A stretch of 62,633 nucleotides of DNA from an uncultured Bacteroidota bacterium (GTDB lineage Bacteria > Bacteroidota > Bacteroidia > Bacteroidales > F082): contig CALDOI010000195.1 of assembly GCA_937912115.1 (NCBI GenBank), forward strand, positions 1-62,633. The letters are read 5' to 3'. A program made the position numbers and the translations under genes. The notes beneath the pieces were generated by a model. The model was not told the origin of the DNA. It was given only the letters and a program-made list of their open reading frames with translations, and ran no database searches. This document shows positions 18,539-26,198 of the stretch, one piece after another. Position 1 is the first letter of the stretch, and the number at the start of each line of letters is the position of its first letter.

Positions 18539-19736
18539 CCTTTTCAATCACAATTGCGATACCTTGTCCAACACCAATACACATGGTACAAAGGGCTAAT
18601 TTTGAATTCGTTCGTTGTAACTGATACATGGCCGAAGTAATCAGTCTTGCCCCACTCATACCAAGTGGATGCCCAAATGCAATTGCACCTCCAAGTGGAT
18701 TCACCCTTGGATCTTTATCATCGATTTTAAGTTCACGCATACAACCCAATGCTTGTGCAGCAAATGCTTCATTCAATTCAATGATATCCAATTGATCAAT
18801 ACTTAAACCCAATTGTTCTAGCAAATTATTGGTTGCAGGAACAGGTCCCATTCCCATAACCCTAGGAAGCACCCCTGCTGTTTTCATCCCTAATATTTTT
18901 GCCCGTGGCGTTAGTTTATATTTTTTCACCGCTTGCGCTGATGCAATAATCAAAGCAGCAGCACCATCATTTATTCCTGATGCATTACCTGCTGTTACTG
19001 TTCCATTGTCACCCAATATTGCTTTTAAATTTGCTAATTTATCCAAACTGGTCAAACGGGGATGTTCATCAATATTAACAATAATTGGATCAGCTTTTCG
19101 CTGTGGAACAGGTACATTAACAATTTCATCATAAAACAGCCCGTTCTTTTGTGCGTTGGCTGCTTTTTCCTGACTCCATAAAGCAAACTTATCCTGATCT
19201 TCACGGCTGATTTTAAAATCTGAAGCTATATTTTCAGCAGTCTGTATCATTGATTCTGTGCCATATTTCTTATCCAGTGCTTTGTTAATAAATCTCCAAC
19301 CCATAGTTGTATCGTACAATTCCTGTGATCTTGAATATGCTTCGGTTGGTTTTCCCATAACAAAAGGGGCACGTGACATACTTTCGACTCCGCCAGCAAT
19401 AATTATTTCAGCTTCACCCGCTTTAATTGCCCTGGCTGCGGTTCCTATTGCATCCATTCCCGAACCACAAAGCCTGTTTAAAGTCAGTCCTGGAATTGTT
19501 TCAGGATAACCTGCTAATAATAACGACATCCGGGCAATATTCCTATTATCTTCACCAGCCTGATTAGCACAACCCAGCATTACATCATCAATGGCATTCC
19601 AGTCTAAATTGGGGTTTCTATCCATTAAAGCCTTTAATGGAATAGCTGCCAGATCGTCGGTACGAACTGACGCTAAAGAACCTCCGTACCGACCTACGGG
19701 TGTTCTCACTGCATCGCATATAAATACTTCTATCAT
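18531..19736 (-). CDS. pcaF: 3-oxoadipyl-CoA thiolase (acetyl-CoA acyltransferase)
   Basis: 401 residues. The catalytic nucleophile C90 lies in NRLCGSGMDA, with H356 (GHPLGMSGAR) and C386 (CTMCIGVGQG) completing the thiolase triad at the positions usual for PcaF. Long stretches such as CDAVRTPVGRYGGSLASVRTDD and GCANQAGEDNRNIARMS are specific to the PcaF/PaaJ subgroup, not to plain acetoacetyl-CoA thiolases. It cleaves 3-oxoadipyl-CoA with CoA to acetyl-CoA and succinyl-CoA. It is the last gene of the six-gene minus-strand operon, 13 bases after the aminotransferase. No ring-cleavage genes are nearby, so the 3-oxoadipate probably comes from an amino acid. Confidence 0.85.
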   Translation of the reverse strand: MIEVFICDAVRTPVGRYGGSLASVRTDDLAAIPLKALMDRNPNLDWNAIDDVMLGCANQAGEDNRNIARMSLLLAGYPETIPGLTLNRLCGSGMDAIGTAARAIKAGEAEIIIAGGVESMSRAPFVMGKPTEAYSRSQELYDTTMGWRFINKALDKKYGTESMIQTAENIASDFKISREDQDKFALWSQEKAANAQKNGLFYDEIVNVPVPQRKADPIIVNIDEHPRLTSLDKLANLKAILGDNGTVTAGNASGINDGAAALIIASAQAVKKYKLTPRAKILGMKTAGVLPRVMGMGPVPATNNLLEQLGLSIDQLDIIELNEAFAAQALGCMRELKIDDKDPRVNPLGGAIAFGHPLGMSGARLITSAMYQLQRTNSKLALCTMCIGVGQGIAIVIEKVN

Positions 19737-19749
19737 ATAAAAATATAAA

Positions 19750-21102
19750 TTACTTCAAGTTTTCGATTTTTGATTTTAACAATCTAAAACCATCTAACAT
19801 TCCTTGGGAAAGTTTATCCACTTCTTTTTGAGTTAGCACCGTTGAAAACATACAGGCGCATGTATTGATCATCATTATATTTTCGTTAAAAAACAAATAA
19901 TCCAATAATTCATTAATCACATCTGTTGTTTCTTTGGTTTGATATGCATCACGATAAGTGGTAGGTGGATTTTCTTTCAAATGTATCCGGAACATTGATC
20001 CGGCACCAGTTATAGAAACAGGGACATCAGCAATTTTAATGGCATCCTCAATCTGATTTCGGGCAATCCGGGTTAACGCATTTAATTTCTCAACAGCTTC
20101 TTTATTGAACATCTCCATGGCAATTCTTCCTGCTGTCATTGTGATGGGATTTGCTGAAAATGTGCCTGAATGAGGAAATAATAATTTCGATTCGCGTGGA
20201 TCCAATACCTTCATCACATCAGAACGACCGGCTACAGCACCAACAGGAAAACCACCGCCTATGATTTTACCCAAAGCCGTTAAATCTGGTCTCACTTTAT
20301 AATATGCTTGTGCACCACTATAACTTGCACGGAATGTTACTACCTCATCAAATGCTAATAAAGCATTATTTTTGTGAGTCCAATTATATAAAGCCTCGAC
20401 ATAATCATTATCGGCTTTTATTAACCCGGCCCTATGAGCAACCGGATCAAGAACCACCGCAGCCAAATCATCTTTATGTTGCTCTAAAATATTTAATGTC
20501 CGCTCGATATCGTTGTATGGAAAAACAACCACATCATTTAAAACGGCCTGTGGGGTTCCATAAGCCAAAGGAACACTATTTGGATTATCGATATCTCCCC
20601 AATTCGAAGGATTTGCAGTTTGACTAACCTCTGCAAAATCGTATGTTCCATGGTAAGCGCCTTCTGCTTTTGCAATTTTTGGACGACCTGTAAAAGCTCT
20701 TGCAGCCTTTATCATGGTCATAACTGCTTCTGTGCCTGAATTAACAAATCTGATTTTTTCAAATGCGGGAACCCTATCGCATAGTAACTGAGCATATATT
20801 ACTTCTATTTCAGTAGCCATAGTATATGCAGTGCCTTTACGTAATTGTTCAATTACCTCCTCGATAATTGCGGGATGCGCATGCCCATGGATTAATGCGG
20901 CCATATTATTGGCAAAATCAATTCGTTGCACGCCATCGGTATCGGTAACATGACATCCGCTTGCACTAGCTGCATAATGTGGATGTGGTTTGCGAAAAAC
21001 GGTGTTTCTGCTTACACCTCCTGTAAGTACATTAATCGCCTGGTTATAAATCTCCTCGCCTGTTCTCTTTTGCTTAGTTGGGTTTGAATTCTGATTATCC
21101 AT
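19750..21102 (-). CDS. Class III PLP aminotransferase, probable beta-amino acid transaminase
   Basis: 450 residues of the glutamate-1-semialdehyde aminomutase-like branch of class III aminotransferases. The PLP lysine is K279 (LTALGKIIGGGFPVGA), with D252 in FDEVVTFR and the phosphate-binding NSGTEAVMTMIKAAR. A role in haem synthesis is unlikely because the gene is embedded in a catabolic operon between CoA-transferase and thiolase genes. Beta-phenylalanine transaminases belong to the same branch, so I infer that it converts the beta-amino acid made by the aminomutase to the beta-keto acid. The substrate is not shown directly. Confidence 0.75.
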   Translation of the reverse strand: MDNQNSNPTKQKRTGEEIYNQAINVLTGGVSRNTVFRKPHPHYAASASGCHVTDTDGVQRIDFANNMAALIHGHAHPAIIEEVIEQLRKGTAYTMATEIEVIYAQLLCDRVPAFEKIRFVNSGTEAVMTMIKAARAFTGRPKIAKAEGAYHGTYDFAEVSQTANPSNWGDIDNPNSVPLAYGTPQAVLNDVVVFPYNDIERTLNILEQHKDDLAAVVLDPVAHRAGLIKADNDYVEALYNWTHKNNALLAFDEVVTFRASYSGAQAYYKVRPDLTALGKIIGGGFPVGAVAGRSDVMKVLDPRESKLLFPHSGTFSANPITMTAGRIAMEMFNKEAVEKLNALTRIARNQIEDAIKIADVPVSITGAGSMFRIHLKENPPTTYRDAYQTKETTDVINELLDYLFFNENIMMINTCACMFSTVLTQKEVDKLSQGMLDGFRLLKSKIENLK

Positions 21103-21145
21103 TTTGGTATATTTACTTTTTAAGCCGAAAATTTTTTTTTAGGAT

Positions 21146-21817
21146 TTACTTTTTTACAGTTGGATATTGAAATAATTTAGCTCCGGTTTTTTGCTGCAGG
21201 TATTCAAAACTTACACCGGGAGCCAATTCTTTAACAAATAAACCATCGTGGGTAACATCAAGGACTGCCAAATCAGTATAAATTTTATCAACTACGGCCT
21301 TCCCTGTCAATGGGTATGTGCAATTTTCAACAATCTTTGGTTCTCCTTCCTTAGTATTATGCTGTGTAATAACAAATATTGTTTTTACACCAGCCACCAA
21401 ATCCATGGCTCCACCAACAGCAGGAACAGCATTGGGCTCACCAGTTGACCAGTTTGCCAGATCGCCTTGTTCAGAAACCTGCATGGCTCCTAGTACGCAA
21501 ACGTCAATATGTCTGCCACGAATCATTGTAAAACTATCGGCATGATGAAAAAAACAAGCACCAGGAATTGCTGTTACATGTTTCTTTCCAGCATTAATTA
21601 ATTCAGGGTCTTCATAACCTGTTTTTGGAACAGCACCCATTCCAAGTAATCCATTTTCGGTATGATAAATTACTTCCCTGCCTTCCGGAACAAAATCTGC
21701 AACCAGTTCCGGAATACCAATTCCCAGGTTTACATATGCTCCATCGGGAATATCAATGGCGGCTTTCTGCGCCATTTGATTACGATCCCAACCTTTTTTA
21801 CTTTCTGTTATTACCAT
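21146..21817 (-). CDS. pcaJ: CoA-transferase subunit B (3-oxoadipate CoA-transferase type)
   Basis: 223 residues. The catalytic glutamate is E54 in YHTENGLLGMG, the motif that forms the glutamyl-CoA thioester in family I CoA-transferases. FHHADSFTMIRGRHIDVCVLGAMQVS and GDLANWSTGEPNAVPAVGGAMDL closely follow PcaJ; AtoA and ScoB are related alternatives. It overlaps subunit A by 7 bases, as expected for a heteromer. With subunit A it would move CoA from succinyl-CoA to a 3-keto acid. Confidence 0.8.
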   Translation of the reverse strand: MVITESKKGWDRNQMAQKAAIDIPDGAYVNLGIGIPELVADFVPEGREVIYHTENGLLGMGAVPKTGYEDPELINAGKKHVTAIPGACFFHHADSFTMIRGRHIDVCVLGAMQVSEQGDLANWSTGEPNAVPAVGGAMDLVAGVKTIFVITQHNTKEGEPKIVENCTYPLTGKAVVDKIYTDLAVLDVTHDGLFVKELAPGVSFEYLQQKTGAKLFQYPTVKK

Positions 21818-22542
21818 GGGTACCTCCTGTCTTCCGAAACCAATTTAGATTCATCAGCCGGATTAGTTATTTCAACAACTCTTTTTACAAAAACGCCAGG
21901 TGTTACAACTATTTCAGGGTCGATATCACCAAGATTAACAATTTTTTTTGCCTGTACTATTGCTATTTCTGCGGCAGTACACATAATTGGCCCGAAATTT
22001 CTGGCAGTTTTATTATAGATCAAATTTCCATAACGATCAGCTTCTTTACATTTAACTAAAGCAAAATCAGCTTTTATTGCATGTTCCATTACATAGGTTT
22101 GCCCATTAAAAACACGAATTTCCTTACCTTCAGCTAATGGAGTATTAACAGAAGTTGCTGTATAAAACGCAGGAATACCCGCCCCTCCTGCCCTTATCCG
22201 TTCCGCAAGTGTTCCCTGAGGAACCAGCTCAAGCTCTATTTCCCCTTTTTTAAATAATTCCGGAAAAACAGTAGAATTAGCAGTTCTTGGAAATGAACAT
22301 ATCATTTTTCCTACCTGTTTATTCTCGATAAGTGCTGCAAGCCCAACATGGCCACTCCCGGTATTATTACTAACAACAGTAAGGTTATTTGCACCATGAT
22401 CGATTAAGGCATGAATTAATTCGATTGGGCTTCCTGCTTCACCAAACCCGCTAATCATAATAACTGCCCCGTCAAAAATATCTTTGACTGATTCAGATGC
22501 TGATTTTACTATTTTATTAATCATTATTGTTTCGTTTAACAA
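21811..22542 (-). CDS. pcaI: CoA-transferase subunit A (3-oxoadipate CoA-transferase type)
   Basis: 243 residues. The family I subunit A glycine-rich segment ISGFGEAGSPIELIHALI is near residue 32. NNLTVVSNNTGSGHVGLAALI, CSFPRTANSTVFPELFKKGEIELELVPQGTLAERIRAGG and ARNFGPIMCTAAE resemble PcaI closely. Two alternative starts exist (MLNET or MINKI). It lies 20 bases after the aminomutase gene and overlaps subunit B. The CoA acceptor is inferred to be 3-oxoadipate because of the PcaF-type thiolase in the same operon. Confidence 0.8.
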   Translation of the reverse strand: MLNETIMINKIVKSASESVKDIFDGAVIMISGFGEAGSPIELIHALIDHGANNLTVVSNNTGSGHVGLAALIENKQVGKMICSFPRTANSTVFPELFKKGEIELELVPQGTLAERIRAGGAGIPAFYTATSVNTPLAEGKEIRVFNGQTYVMEHAIKADFALVKCKEADRYGNLIYNKTARNFGPIMCTAAEIAIVQAKKIVNLGDIDPEIVVTPGVFVKRVVEITNPADESKLVSEDRRYPW

Positions 22543-22562
22543 TTATATCGTAAAAGTAGATT

Positions 22563-24122
22563 TTATTTTTTCGTTAAAGTTTCCTCAAGGGAATTTTCAA
22601 GTATATATAATTCATCTTCGAAGAAAAACTTGTCGGTATCAAATGGTTTAAGTTTTTCCATAGTATTTTCTTTTTCATCATATCTGGCAAGGTAAACCTT
22701 ATCCATCCATTCCATATTTCTACTTTCATTAAACTTTAATGCAAATACTTTTTGTCCGTTTATCTCCGTTACACCAAGTAAAGATGTTTTACCTCCGGAA
22801 GATGTCATGGTTATATATCTTGAAGGACGGCTAATTGAAGGTAACGACCTGTAAACTTTGTTAAATACCGTATTTATATCAGCCAATGGTACTGTGAAGT
22901 AGTGATGTTCGCCTGTAGGACGGGCACAATACATCGAGTGAAAACCAACAGTTAACATAGCAAATATATTTCCTAAATCAATCCAGTTCTGTGCTGATTT
23001 GTCCACGTCAATAGTTCCATCTCCTTTTGTAAATAAACTAATGTGGTTCATTACAGGGCTTTGACTTTTTATGACTATCCCGTTTGCCCTTAATCTTCGT
23101 ATGGCAGCAATAGTACTAATATTAAGCACTTCACGAGGGGTTGAAAAATGTGTCATCCACGATACCTGAATTCCATTATCAATCATCCTTTTAAATAAGG
23201 TTATAATTTTACTGTATTCAGAAGTTAAAATTAATTCAGGATGAAAGGTTAAGGCACGTGAACCGAGTCTCAAGGTTTTTATATGGGATAATCCGGGATC
23301 ATCAATAATAGGAAGAACATATTGTTTAAGTCTTTCATATGGCATATAACCTGCATCACCGCCAGTAATAAGCACATCGGTAATTTCTTTGTGCAGTTTT
23401 AAGTATTCATGAACCTGTGCAACTTCTTTTTGTAAAAACATATCTTCATCACCACGAACTTGTGCATGCCTAAAACAATAAGTACAAAATGCAAAACAAT
23501 TTTGAGTCGTTTTATCGAATATAAGGTGACATTGTGGATATTTGTGCTGTCCACCTTCAACTATTTCCAGTAAGCCCCCCTGATTTTCAAAACATGGCTT
23601 ATTTAACTTTTGTTTTCCATCATGGGGATTTGTTTTTTTAATGTAATCATCAACTATCTTCTTTCTATCAACATCATTAATAGAATTGATGTATAGATTA
23701 ACCATTTCGGTTTTTATCATTCCGGGTTGTGGGAAAACTAATTGAAAAATTGAATCGTTGGTAAAATCCTGCCAGTTAATAGAGTTTAGAACATGTTTTG
23801 TTGCTAAAAACCGGTAGATTTCAATAAAACACTCACGCTCTTTAATATATCCAATTTCAATTCCGTTTTTTTGTAATATTCCTACTATTTCCCTAAACCC
23901 TGTTAATCCAGCATAGTGGTTTTTACCTTCAAACAGAAATGCAGATACTTCAAATATTCCGGAACTTGATGGGTAAGCATTATGTAACCTGTTTAATAAA
24001 CCTGCTGGTAGTAGATTTTCATTTTCAATAATAATTCTTGTGGAATCAGGGTAATTATAACGGTCTATCATTTTTTTTACATCAGAATGTAAAAACTTTG
24101 TTTTGTTAATTGAATTGTTCAT
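22563..24122 (-). CDS. KamA-family radical SAM 2,3-aminomutase, substrate probably not lysine
   Basis: 519 residues, longer than KamA (about 415), with an N-terminal extension of about 100. The radical SAM cluster motif is CFAFCTYC (C209, C213, C216), followed by FRHAQVRG. The PLP lysine is K445 in SSGGKTS, matching K337 of clostridial KamA. The two aspartates that bind the lysine side-chain amine in KamA (D293, D330) fall at A400/R401 and T438 here. From memory, glutamate 2,3-aminomutase also has basic and polar residues at these sites. The enzyme would therefore shift the amino group from C2 to C3 of an acidic amino acid. It is second in the operon, 56 bases after the regulator. Confidence 0.75.
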   Translation of the reverse strand: MNNSINKTKFLHSDVKKMIDRYNYPDSTRIIIENENLLPAGLLNRLHNAYPSSSGIFEVSAFLFEGKNHYAGLTGFREIVGILQKNGIEIGYIKERECFIEIYRFLATKHVLNSINWQDFTNDSIFQLVFPQPGMIKTEMVNLYINSINDVDRKKIVDDYIKKTNPHDGKQKLNKPCFENQGGLLEIVEGGQHKYPQCHLIFDKTTQNCFAFCTYCFRHAQVRGDEDMFLQKEVAQVHEYLKLHKEITDVLITGGDAGYMPYERLKQYVLPIIDDPGLSHIKTLRLGSRALTFHPELILTSEYSKIITLFKRMIDNGIQVSWMTHFSTPREVLNISTIAAIRRLRANGIVIKSQSPVMNHISLFTKGDGTIDVDKSAQNWIDLGNIFAMLTVGFHSMYCARPTGEHHYFTVPLADINTVFNKVYRSLPSISRPSRYITMTSSGGKTSLLGVTEINGQKVFALKFNESRNMEWMDKVYLARYDEKENTMEKLKPFDTDKFFFEDELYILENSLEETLTKK

Positions 24123-24178
24123 AATCCTTAAACATTATTTAGTTAATTAAATCATACTTAATTATGTGAATAAAAATT

Positions 24179-24733
24179 TTAGGTGTTTGCTTGATTAACA
24201 ATCCATATTAATTGTGCATGTCCCTTGCTTATATTGGTGAATAAGTGATATTGATTTGAATTAAAGTAAAAGCTATCCCCTTCATTTAATATGTATTTTT
24301 TTGTATTTAAAGTAACATCAAAGATTCCCTTTAAAACAAAGCAGAATTCTTGTCCGGGATTATTTGTTGTCATTATTTCGCTTGAATCTGCCCTTATTTT
24401 AAAATTAATTATAAAAGGATCCATTTGTTTTTGAGGGTCGTGATGAGACAACAAAAATAAACTTGCCCCATTTTTGTTTTGTTTAACAAACTTTCGTTTG
24501 TTAGAACTTAATAGTGGACTTTCAATAAAATTTTCATATTCGCCAATTAGATCTCCAACAGTTGTATGAAGAGCATCGGCTATTTTTTTTAGGGTTAAAA
24601 TCGAAGGGAATGCTTTTGCTCTTTCAATTTGAGATATTAAACTTGGCGTAACGCCAATAGTATTAGCAAGATCATTGGTCTGAATATTAAGACTTTCCCT
24701 CTTTTTTTTTATCCTTTCACCCATTCGTTGCAT
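24179..24733 (-). CDS. XRE-family regulator with cupin domain
   Basis: 184 residues: an N-terminal HTH_3 domain (about 5-62, SLNIQTNDLANTIGVTPSLISQIERAKAFPSILTLKKIADAL) and a C-terminal cupin_2 domain (about 105-180, PGQEFCFVLKGIFDVTLNTKKYILNEGDSFYFNSNQYHLF). Regulators of this architecture (PuuR/SutR-like) usually sense a small metabolite and control adjacent catabolic genes. It is the first gene of the aminomutase/CoA-transferase operon, so it is its likely local regulator. An alternative start lies at the second ATG (MGERIKK). Confidence 0.85.
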   Translation of the reverse strand: MQRMGERIKKKRESLNIQTNDLANTIGVTPSLISQIERAKAFPSILTLKKIADALHTTVGDLIGEYENFIESPLLSSNKRKFVKQNKNGASLFLLSHHDPQKQMDPFIINFKIRADSSEIMTTNNPGQEFCFVLKGIFDVTLNTKKYILNEGDSFYFNSNQYHLFTNISKGHAQLIWIVNQANT

Positions 24734-24778
24734 AATACTAGTTTTAAGCTTTCCACAAACAAATTAAATTATACTTCA

Positions 24779-24810
24779 CAAAGTAAATACAATTTATTTT
24801 ATCGGGCAAA
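24779..24810 (-). promoter_or_regulatory. Probable promoter of the XRE-aminomutase operon
   Basis: On the minus strand TTTG (24810-24807) is followed after 20 bases by TTACTTTG (24786-24779), one mismatch from TAnnTTTG, and the gene starts 46 bases further on. Confidence 0.4.
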
Positions 24811-24880
24811 AGATTTTTTGAAAATAACAAGATTTAGTTTTTCTGACATATATTTGCATGAATCCTAACTATAGTATTAA

Positions 24881-24915
24881 CACAATGATCAACAACGAAA
24901 CTTGATCATTTTGTG
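24881..24915. promoter_or_regulatory. Imperfect inverted repeat, possible operator
   Basis: CACAATGATCAA (24881-24892) faces TTGATCATTTTGTG (24902-24915). The inner seven bases TGATCAA/TTGATCA are perfect and the outer CACAA/TTGTG pair after a two-base bulge. No T-run follows, so an operator is more likely than a terminator. It could serve the XRE regulator or the efflux operon. Confidence 0.4.
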
Positions 24916-25069
24916 AAAAGCAATCCAATGGTCTATTTCTGTCATTAACCGAAAGAATCCCGCTGTTCACCGATTTTCACATTCTATTAACAATTATTGA
25001 ATTATTTTCGCCAATCGGTTAGTCCAAAAAGAATTATTATTGCCATAACTTTTTAATTAATTAGTCAAA

Positions 25070-26197
25070 ATGAATATTCGTAAAGCCATAATTTCTATAG
25101 CTGTTGTTGCTGTAGTGATATTTTTAGCGATGATGCTAAGTCAGTATTTCGTTGATAACAAAGTTATTCCCGAATCCAGAGAGAAAGAAGACGCAAAACT
25201 TTTTGTGAAAGCACTACCTGTAACCTATGCGATTAATTCTTCCGGTATATCTGCAACGGGCAGGTTATCATCACAACATGCCGTTGATTTAAGTGCCGAA
25301 GTTTCGGGTCAGATTCTTCAGGGCAATGTTAATTTAAAACAGGGAAAATCATTTAACGAAGGCGACCTGTTAGTTCGGATTTTTGACGAAGAGGCAAAAA
25401 ACAACCTGAAAGCAAGTAAGAGCCGTTTTTTAAACGGGATTGCCGGAATACTTCCTGACATGAAGATTGATTTTCCTTTAAGTTACCAAAAATGGCTTAA
25501 GTTCTTCAACGATATAAATATTGACAAATCTTTACCAGAACTTCCAGATATTGATAGTGATAAGGAGAAGGTGTTTTTAGCCAGCCGTAATATCCTTAAC
25601 GATTATTACACAATTCTGGGCTCTCAAATCCGGTTATCAAAATACAATATTTATGCCCCATTTAATGGTTCATTTACAAATGTAATGATGCAAGTTGGTT
25701 CAATTGCAAATCCCGGAAGCAAAATCGCCACTATGATAAAAACCGATCAACTTGAGCTGGAAGTCCCTATTAGGGTTGAAGATATTTATTGGGTTAATAT
25801 TGGAGACGATGTAACTGCTACAACAAAAGATGGCTTGTTAAGCTGGGCTGGAAAAGTTGTCCGCAAGTCTGATTATATTGATCCAAATTCACAATCAATA
25901 ACAGTATATGTAGGTCTTGAACCTACCAAATCAAAGCCACTATATCAGGGACAATATCTAAAAGCGGTTTTTTCAGAAAAGAATCTTGAAGGTAGTATGG
26001 AAATACCAAGAAATGCCATTTTCAACAAAAATATGGTTTATACTATTGAAGATGGTAAAATAAACATACACAAGGTTGATATTCTTAAAACCAATGGAAC
26101 AACTGTATTATTTTCCGGATTAGATGAAGGAACAATGGTAGTGGTTGAACCATTAATAAATGCTCACATAGGTACTAACGCCGAAATACTTAATTAA
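25070..26197 (+). CDS. RND efflux periplasmic adaptor (HlyD/MFP family)
   Basis: 375 residues with an N-terminal membrane anchor (about 7-27). The first lipoyl half reads SGISATGRLSSQHAVDLSAEVSGQI, the second ISAP-like half is YNIYAPFNGSFTNVMMQVGSIANPGSKI, and beta-barrel and membrane-proximal domains follow. The hairpin between the lipoyl halves is short. Such adaptors bridge an inner-membrane RND pump to TolC. The RND gene starts 2 bases after its stop codon and a TolC gene follows, giving a full tripartite operon. Confidence 0.88.
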   Translation: MNIRKAIISIAVVAVVIFLAMMLSQYFVDNKVIPESREKEDAKLFVKALPVTYAINSSGISATGRLSSQHAVDLSAEVSGQILQGNVNLKQGKSFNEGDLLVRIFDEEAKNNLKASKSRFLNGIAGILPDMKIDFPLSYQKWLKFFNDINIDKSLPELPDIDSDKEKVFLASRNILNDYYTILGSQIRLSKYNIYAPFNGSFTNVMMQVGSIANPGSKIATMIKTDQLELEVPIRVEDIYWVNIGDDVTATTKDGLLSWAGKVVRKSDYIDPNSQSITVYVGLEPTKSKPLYQGQYLKAVFSEKNLEGSMEIPRNAIFNKNMVYTIEDGKINIHKVDILKTNGTTVLFSGLDEGTMVVVEPLINAHIGTNAEILN

Positions 26198-26198
26198 A

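Larger units (their letters stand above)
24734..25069. other. Divergent intergenic region, 336 bp
   Basis: Very AT-rich spacer between the minus-strand catabolic operon and the plus-strand RND operon. It holds the likely XRE operon promoter (24779-24810) and an imperfect inverted repeat at 24881-24915. No ORF or RNA gene is visible. I could not find a convincing plus-strand promoter for the efflux genes. Confidence 0.6.

Noticed and set aside
19750-21102. Glutamate-1-semialdehyde 2,1-aminomutase (hemL)
   Set aside because: The sequence is in that branch, but the gene is embedded in a catabolic operon with CoA-transferase and thiolase, and beta-amino acid transaminases share the same fold and motifs.
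18531-22542. Aromatic ring degradation (protocatechuate) cluster
   Set aside because: PcaI, PcaJ and PcaF types are present but there is no ring-cleaving dioxygenase, cycloisomerase or enol-lactone hydrolase.
18531-24122. Classical lysine fermentation (kam/kdd/kce/kal) operon
   Set aside because: No kamD/kamE, 3,5-diaminohexanoate dehydrogenase, cleavage enzyme or ammonia-lyase is present, and the aminomutase lacks the lysine-binding aspartates.
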